Positions 59,222-64,000 of a stretch of 64,000 nt of DNA are shown here, piece after piece; within the stretch, counting starts at the first letter, position 1, and the number at the start of each line of letters is the position of its first letter. The translations under genes and the position numbers were made by a program. Source of the stretch: an uncultured Desulfuromonas sp. (GTDB taxonomy: Bacteria; Desulfobacterota; Desulfuromonadia; Desulfuromonadales; Desulfuromonadaceae); the NCBI RefSeq assembly GCF_963678835.1, contig NZ_OY787469.1:1798001-1862000 (forward strand), given 5' to 3'. The notes beneath the pieces were generated by a model. It saw only the letters and a program-made list of their open reading frames with translations. It was not told the origin of the DNA and made no database searches.

Positions 59222-60415
59222 ATGACGACGGAACACATTCTGGTCATTGATGATGAAAAAGCGATTCTCGATCTTTGCCGCATGATTCTAAGCAGTCGCG
59301 GTTATGAGGTGAGAACGGCTGAGTCCGGTATGGACGGGCTGCGTCAGATTGCTGAACAGCCGCCCTCGTTGGTGCTGTTGGACTATATGATGCCGGTGAT
59401 GGACGGCATGAGTGTTTTAACGCAAATTCGTCAGGACTATCCCGATGTTTATGTCATCATGTTTACCGGCAAAGGCAGTGAAACCGTTGCTGTTGAAGTG
59501 ATGAAAGCCGGAGCTTCCGACTATGTCCTCAAACCGTTTAACAATCACGATTTGCTTGATCGTATTGAATCGGTCCTCAAATTCCGGCGCATTGAGCTGA
59601 TCAATCGGAGTCTGGAAGAGGAACGTGCGCAACTACAACAGGAAATTCAAGCCTGGAACCGCGAGCTTGAGATGCGGGTTGCTGAAAAAACCCGCGAGCT
59701 GGAACAGGCTCACAATGAAATTGTCCAGGCCGAAAAACTGGCGACCGTTGGGCATTTGTCTGCGGGGATGGCCCATGAGATCCGTAATCCGCTCAACTCC
59801 ATCGGTCTGTTCGCCCAGCTTTTGGCGACCGGTATTGATCCAGACGATGAATTGGCCGACTATCCGGAAAAGATTCTCAAGGAGATTGACCGCATCGATG
59901 CCATTTTACTCAAGCTGTTGGCGGCCTCGAAACAGCAAAAAATGGATACTCAACCGGTCTGCCTTGACAAGGTGATCCATGATGTGGCCGACCTGTTTCG
60001 TCCCCAGCTCAGCCAACAGGGGGTTGACCTTGATCTTTATCTGCAGCCGGTGCCGAAATTGATCGGGGATCAGGATGAGTTTGTCCAGATCTTCACCAAT
60101 TTGTTTGTCAATGCTCTGCAGGCTATGGCAGACGGCGGATTGCTCAGTGTTGAGATGGAGCATCAAAGCGATAGGGTCTATGTCGAGGTCAGTGATAATG
60201 GCAGTGGTATTCCTCAGGAGAATCTGTCAAAAGTGTTTGATCCTTTTTTCACCACCAAGAGTAAGGGAACCGGGCTTGGCTTGTCGGTCGTGCTGCGCAT
60301 TGTCAAAAATTATCATGGCAGCATTCGCGTCAGCAGTATTCTTGGTAAAGGCACCTCTTTTTATCTGGAATTTCCTGTCCAGAACAATGACATGGCTCAA
60401 AAGGCGGCGGGCTGA
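59222..60415 (+). CDS. Receiver-histidine kinase hybrid, soluble
   Basis: 397 residues. Receiver at 1-120 ('HILVIDDEKAILDLC', 'VLLDYMMPVMDG', 'YVLKPFNNHDL'), a coiled coil (about 125-170), HisKA with H185 in 'GMAHEIRNPLNSIGLFAQLL', and an ATPase domain (about 290-390: 'NLFVNALQAMADGG', 'DNGSGIPQENL', 'GTGLGLSVVLRI'). No membrane helix. The receiver-first order suggests it is itself controlled by another kinase. Its stop overlaps the next start (TGATG). Confidence 0.92.
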   Translation: MTTEHILVIDDEKAILDLCRMILSSRGYEVRTAESGMDGLRQIAEQPPSLVLLDYMMPVMDGMSVLTQIRQDYPDVYVIMFTGKGSETVAVEVMKAGASDYVLKPFNNHDLLDRIESVLKFRRIELINRSLEEERAQLQQEIQAWNRELEMRVAEKTRELEQAHNEIVQAEKLATVGHLSAGMAHEIRNPLNSIGLFAQLLATGIDPDDELADYPEKILKEIDRIDAILLKLLAASKQQKMDTQPVCLDKVIHDVADLFRPQLSQQGVDLDLYLQPVPKLIGDQDEFVQIFTNLFVNALQAMADGGLLSVEMEHQSDRVYVEVSDNGSGIPQENLSKVFDPFFTTKSKGTGLGLSVVLRIVKNYHGSIRVSSILGKGTSFYLEFPVQNNDMAQKAAG

Positions 60416-62031
60416 TGGCGACGATCTGTTATCAGCTGCGGGAAGTCACCTTATCGCTCGAAGAAGATGAAGAGGCGCTGGTCACTCGGGTTGCCGAAAC
60501 ACTGGGGTTGAAAAAAACTCAGCTCTGTCAGTGGCACATTGTTCGCCGAGGTATTGATGCGCGCCGCAAGGGGCGCATTTTGAGAGTTTATACCGTGCAA
60601 TTCACCGTTGACGCGGCCCTTGAAATCACGCATGGTCAACACTGCAAGCGGCTGGTGGTGGTTGAACCGACGCCGACGGTTGATGTGTTTACGCCCGCCG
60701 CGAAAGCAAAAAAAGTTGTCGTCGTCGGGATGGGACCGGCAGGTCTATTTGCGGCATTGACCCTGGCCCGTTGTGGTCATCAGGTGTGTCTGGTGGAGCG
60801 GGGACGTCCGGTTGAGCAACGGGTTGCCGATGTCGAGAATTTCTGGGCAGGCGGCCCGCTGAACCCGCACAGCAATGTGCAATTTGGTGAGGGTGGGGCG
60901 GGAACGTTTTCCGATGGAAAACTGACGACACGACTCAAACACCCGTTGACCCGGACGATTCTTGAAACACTGGTGGCATTTGGCGCGCCTGAGCAGATCC
61001 TCAGCGAGGCCAAACCTCATGTCGGCACCGATCGTTTACGCCGGGTATTGCTCAATTTTCGCAAAGAGCTTGAGCGGCTTGGTGTTGAACTGCGTTACAC
61101 GTGCTGTGTCACTGACCTGCTTGGAGCTGCGCAAAAAGTTCAGGGGGTGATCTTCAACAACCACGAGGAGTTTTTGTGTGATGCCGTGGTCTTGGCGGTG
61201 GGGCACAGTGCTCGAGATACCTACACCTGGCTTGAGCGCCGTGGCGTGGCCATGGAGCCGAAGCCGTTTGCCGTTGGCGTGCGCGTTGAACATCCGGCTG
61301 CTCTGATCAATCGGATTCAGTACGGCATCGAGGGTCATGCCAACTTGCCGACGGCCGATTATGCATTGACCTACAATGACCGGGATACCGGACGCGGGGT
61401 GTATTCCTTCTGCATGTGCCCCGGCGGTAAAGTGGTGCAGAGCTCCAGCGAGTCGGAGAGCGTGGTTGTCAACGGCATGAGCCATTATCGCCGTGCCGGG
61501 ACCTTGTCCAACAGTGCTCTGGTTGTTTCCGTGCGCCGGGAAGATTTTACCGATGCCTCGCCGCTGGCCGGAGTGCGGTTTCAGCAACACTGGGAGCGGC
61601 GTGCTTTTGAGTTAGCGGGGCGTGATTATCGTGCCCCGGCGCAGAATTTGCTGACGTTTCTTGGTCAGAAAGGCGGCGCTGTGGTTTCCAGTTGCCGTCC
61701 CGGTGTGGTTGAGGCTCCCCTGGAGCAGACGCTGCCCGGCTTTGTCAACGAAGGGTTGCAGCGGGCTTTGCCCCATTTTAATCGCAAAATGCGTGGTTTT
61801 ATCACGTCTGAAGCCACCCTGGTCGGTATCGAAACCCGAACCTCGGCGCCGTTACGGATTGTTCGCCGCCAAGATGGTCAGTCGGCCACGTGGCCCGGAC
61901 TGTATCCATGTGGCGAAGGTGCCGGTTATGCCGGTGGGATTATGAGTGCAGCGTTGGACGGCATCCAGCAGGCGCTGGCCGTTCACCATAGTGACGATCA
62001 TTCATCAACAGGAGAAACTTGTTTTGAGTAA
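60415..62031 (+). CDS. FAD-dependent dehydrogenase (uncharacterised NAD(P)/FAD family)
   Basis: 538 residues. An N-terminal domain of about 95 residues ('YQLREVTLSLEEDEEALVTR') comes before the dinucleotide-binding motif 'VVVGMGPAGLFAALTLARCG' (about 101-120). 'NPHSNVQFGEGGAGTFSDGKLTTR' region, 'VLAVGHSARDTYTWLERRGV' and the C-terminal 'GLYPCGEGAGYAGGIMSAAL' mark a widespread bacterial FAD oxidoreductase family with no settled substrate. Its end overlaps the exoribonuclease start by 8 bases. Confidence 0.85.
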   Translation: MATICYQLREVTLSLEEDEEALVTRVAETLGLKKTQLCQWHIVRRGIDARRKGRILRVYTVQFTVDAALEITHGQHCKRLVVVEPTPTVDVFTPAAKAKKVVVVGMGPAGLFAALTLARCGHQVCLVERGRPVEQRVADVENFWAGGPLNPHSNVQFGEGGAGTFSDGKLTTRLKHPLTRTILETLVAFGAPEQILSEAKPHVGTDRLRRVLLNFRKELERLGVELRYTCCVTDLLGAAQKVQGVIFNNHEEFLCDAVVLAVGHSARDTYTWLERRGVAMEPKPFAVGVRVEHPAALINRIQYGIEGHANLPTADYALTYNDRDTGRGVYSFCMCPGGKVVQSSSESESVVVNGMSHYRRAGTLSNSALVVSVRREDFTDASPLAGVRFQQHWERRAFELAGRDYRAPAQNLLTFLGQKGGAVVSSCRPGVVEAPLEQTLPGFVNEGLQRALPHFNRKMRGFITSEATLVGIETRTSAPLRIVRRQDGQSATWPGLYPCGEGAGYAGGIMSAALDGIQQALAVHHSDDHSSTGETCFE

Positions 62032-63178
62032 GGTTTTTATCGCGGATCTCAAAGAACGCGACCAAATCGATAGCCCGTTTTTGGTACGGGATAAAATTAT
62101 GGCCATGGCCAAAAACGGCAAACCCTATATGACCCTGAAGCTCATGGATCGCAGCGGTGAGGTTGAAGGCCGGATATGGGATCAGGTGGACCATTTTTCC
62201 CGCCTGTTCAACAAGGATGACTTTATCCGGGTGCGCGCCAAGGCCAGTGTCTATATGGGGAAGATGCAGCTGGTGATCCAGGACTTGGTTAAGGTGGACG
62301 AATCCGAGATTGCTCTTGGGGATTTTTTGCCGGTATCCAGTCATGATCCGGCCACCATGCTGGCTCAGGTCCGCGCGCTGATCTCTTCCATGACGGATGC
62401 TGACTACCGTGGACTCATGGAGTCCTTTTTCAACGATGCCGCATTTGTCGCCCAATATCAAAAGGCCCCGGCCGCTAAAGCCATGCATCATGTCTATCTT
62501 GGCGGGTTGCTCGAACACTCTCTGGCTGTGGCCCATCTGGCTGATGATGTGTGTCGGCGCTATCCGAGTGTTGATCGCGATTTGCTGATCAGCGGCGCTT
62601 TGTTGCACGATGTCGGCAAGGTCGCGGAATTGCTTTTTGACCGTAGTTTCGATTACAGTGATGAGGGAAAGCTGCTCGGTCATATTGTCATCGGCGTAGA
62701 AATGGTTGAAGAGAGGATTCGCACTCTTGGTGCGTTTCCACGCATGAAGGCGACCCTGCTGAAACATCTGTTGCTGTCTCATCATGGTCAATACGATTAT
62801 GGTTCACCCAAGCGGCCCAAAACACTCGAAGCGGTGATCCTCAATTTCGTTGATGACATGGATTCAAAGATCAATGGCGTTCAGGCGCATATTGACAAGG
62901 AAGCCCATAACGACAGTCGCTGGACAGGTTATCATCGTTTGTATGATCGCTACTTTTTTAAGGGGGAGAAACCGGTCTTTGCTGAAGAACCGTCACAAAG
63001 TGATGACGTGGCACCCGCTGTGCCGGTTGCTGCGCCTGCGCCACCTGTGGCGAAGCCCGCTGACGCAGAGAAAAAAATGCTCCGCAAGCGTCGTGGTGAA
63101 GAAAAAACACTCAGTGCCAGCCTGGGAGAACAGCTGGGCGGTTTGAACATGGATCTGTTTGGATCCAGAGAGGAATAG
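62024..63178 (+). CDS. YhaM-like 3'-5' exoribonuclease (OB + HD)
   Basis: 384 residues from a TTG start at 62024 with AGGAG well placed; no ATG fits. An OB-fold nucleic-acid domain (about 10-110, 'YMTLKLMDRSGEVEGRIWD') precedes an HD phosphohydrolase domain: E164-H165 in 'LLEHSLAVAHLADDV', H195-D196 in 'GALLHDVGKVAEL', then 'HLLLSHHGQYDYG' and 'VDDMDSKI'. A Pro/Ala linker and basic tail (about 330-370) end the protein. YhaM degrades RNA or DNA from the 3' end in Firmicutes. The same fold here suggests the same activity. Confidence 0.87.
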   Translation: MSKVFIADLKERDQIDSPFLVRDKIMAMAKNGKPYMTLKLMDRSGEVEGRIWDQVDHFSRLFNKDDFIRVRAKASVYMGKMQLVIQDLVKVDESEIALGDFLPVSSHDPATMLAQVRALISSMTDADYRGLMESFFNDAAFVAQYQKAPAAKAMHHVYLGGLLEHSLAVAHLADDVCRRYPSVDRDLLISGALLHDVGKVAELLFDRSFDYSDEGKLLGHIVIGVEMVEERIRTLGAFPRMKATLLKHLLLSHHGQYDYGSPKRPKTLEAVILNFVDDMDSKINGVQAHIDKEAHNDSRWTGYHRLYDRYFFKGEKPVFAEEPSQSDDVAPAVPVAAPAPPVAKPADAEKKMLRKRRGEEKTLSASLGEQLGGLNMDLFGSREE

Positions 63179-63182
63179 TTCT

Positions 63183-63812
63183 ATGCTCGTCGAAACTCTG
63201 GCCGTTGGGCCACTGCAGGTCAATTGTTATCTGGTAGCGTGTCCACGTACCAAACATGCTCTGGTGATTGATCCCGGTGATGAAGGGGATCGTATTCTTG
63301 AGCTGGTTGATAAACTGGAGCTGAAGGTGAAGATGGTGGTGAACACTCATGGGCACTTTGACCATGTCGGAGCCAACCATCAGGTGCTGACGGCGACAGG
63401 CGTGGAACTGTGCATGCATCGTGATGATTTGCCGCTGCTCAAAGTTGCGGCCCAACAGGCCGAAGGCTACGGTCTGCCTGCAGTACAGTCACCGGACCCG
63501 AAGCGTTTTCTCGAAAACGGTGACCTGGTTGAAGTGGGCGATTTGAGTTTTGAAGTGATCCACACGCCGGGACATTCTCCCGGTGGCATCTGCCTGTATG
63601 GTGAAGGGCACCTGTTCTCCGGTGATACCCTGTTTGCCAGTTCGATTGGCCGCACCGATCTGCCCGGCGGTGACATGAAGCAGCTGCTCAGCCATATCCG
63701 ATCGCAATTGATGGTGCTCCCCGATGCCACTGTCGTGCACCCTGGTCATGGTCCCGAATCGACGATTGGTCGTGAAAAGACCGTCAACCCGTTTCTGAAC
63801 GGTGACTATTGA
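63183..63812 (+). CDS. MBL-fold hydrolase (glyoxalase II-like)
   Basis: 209 residues from the ATG at 63183 with AGAGGAA upstream. Zinc motif 'VNTHGHFDHVGANHQ' (H56, H58, D60, H61), then 'IHTPGHSPGGICLYG' and 'FSGDTLFASSIGRTDLPGGD', and the last His in 'VVHPGHGPESTIG'. The family covers glyoxalase II and YcbL-type thiolesterases. It lacks the C-terminal helical domain of true GloB, so YcbL-like is more apt. Confidence 0.9.
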   Translation: MLVETLAVGPLQVNCYLVACPRTKHALVIDPGDEGDRILELVDKLELKVKMVVNTHGHFDHVGANHQVLTATGVELCMHRDDLPLLKVAAQQAEGYGLPAVQSPDPKRFLENGDLVEVGDLSFEVIHTPGHSPGGICLYGEGHLFSGDTLFASSIGRTDLPGGDMKQLLSHIRSQLMVLPDATVVHPGHGPESTIGREKTVNPFLNGDY

Positions 63813-63875
63813 GGTTTGTAAAAAAGGCTCTATTGCGTAGAAGGAGCTGGTGCGCTTGCGCGTGCCGGGGACGCC

Positions 63876-64000
63876 ATGTTTAAAAACAAAAAGGTGGTTT
63901 TGGGAATCTGTGGTGGCATTGCCGTGTACAAGGCGGTGGAGTTGTTGCGCCTGTTGGTCAAAGCCGGAGCGGATGTTTCGGTAATCATGACGCGCAGTGC
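63876..64000 (+). CDS. coaBC: Phosphopantothenoylcysteine decarboxylase/synthase (3' partial)
   Basis: Only the first 41 codons are in the window. They read 'KVVLGICGGIAVYKAVELLR' followed by 'KAGADVSVIMTRSA', the flavin-binding N-terminus of Dfp/CoaBC. It makes 4'-phosphopantetheine precursors for CoA. GGGG precedes the ATG at 63876. Whether the CoaB half is fused cannot be seen. Confidence 0.85.
   Translation, partial: MFKNKKVVLGICGGIAVYKAVELLRLLVKAGADVSVIMTRS

Noticed and set aside
1..64000. CRISPR arrays, tRNA/rRNA genes, insertion sequences, phage or integrase genes
   Set aside because: None found by eye on either strand; no regularly spaced repeats, no tRNA-like cloverleaf ends and no transposase frames.

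Overview
The window looks like chromosome from a Gram-negative delta-type bacterium close to Desulfuromonas/Pelobacter (Desulfuromonadia). This rests on a triheme c7-type cytochrome, the aroA-cmk-ispH-rpsA order, LpxH (outer membrane), dense two-component, GGDEF and STAS/PP2C signalling, and a moderate GC content. It is mostly core genome. I see no rRNA, tRNA, transposase, phage gene or CRISPR array.

Layout. 0-3.5 kb: a phosphoesterase/SMC-like ATPase pair and a HIT protein. 3.6-7.7 kb: a divergent RelA/SpoT homologue, a polysaccharide deacetylase, a Bax-type glucosaminidase and YjbQ. 7.8-15.8 kb: pheA, tyrA, aroA, cmk, ispH, rpsA, sppA and ihfB, linking aromatic amino acid synthesis to isoprenoid and translation genes. 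15.8-18.9 kb: thioesterase, pseudouridine synthase, lgt and a HAD phosphatase. 18.8-23.3 kb, minus strand: a four-gene signalling operon (small membrane subunit, SLC5-STAC-GAF-PP2C fusion, STAS protein, RsbW-like kinase). 23.7-28.7 kb: a CHASE-like/PAS/GGDEF protein, agmatine-to-putrescine genes aguA/aguB, and DedA. 28.8-30.5 kb: cytochrome c7, a small secreted protein and a divergent membrane-anchored XRE regulator. 30.6-36.7 kb: polyprenyl synthetase, a small unknown, RNase E/G with a very long basic tail, and a BioD-like/DRTGG protein. 37-41 kb: an NtrB/NtrC-type pair. 41-51.7 kb: a promoter-RNA-terminator unit, an M16 peptidase pair, lpxH, queH, ClC channel, a TIGR00725 protein, a DHH phosphoesterase, an amidase, rph and rdgB. 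51.7-57.9 kb: PAS/degenerate GGDEF, ndk, rlmN, and a tightly packed nucleoside-salvage operon (MTA phosphorylase, PfkB kinase, TPR lipoprotein, purine nucleoside phosphorylase). 58.2-64 kb: a receiver protein, UspA, a receiver-histidine kinase, an FAD dehydrogenase, a YhaM-like exoribonuclease, an MBL hydrolase and the start of coaBC.

The most interesting unit is the 18.8-23.3 kb operon. A sodium/solute symporter-like membrane domain is joined through a STAC domain and a GAF domain to a SpoIIE-type phosphatase. It is followed by the two proteins such a phosphatase normally works with (STAS anti-sigma antagonist and RsbW-type kinase). This looks like a transporter-coupled partner-switching system, comparable to CbrA-type transporter/kinases but with phosphatase output. 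Second, a short RNA with its own promoter and terminator lies at about 41.03-41.18 kb. Several proteins have clearly altered catalytic motifs: the phosphoesterase at 0-1 kb, the synthetase half of the RelA/SpoT homologue, the GGDEF protein at 51.8 kb and the second M16 subunit. A dispersed intergenic repeat occurs at about 19.3, 23.6 and 36.7 kb.

All calls come from reading the sequence and from family knowledge; no database search was run.
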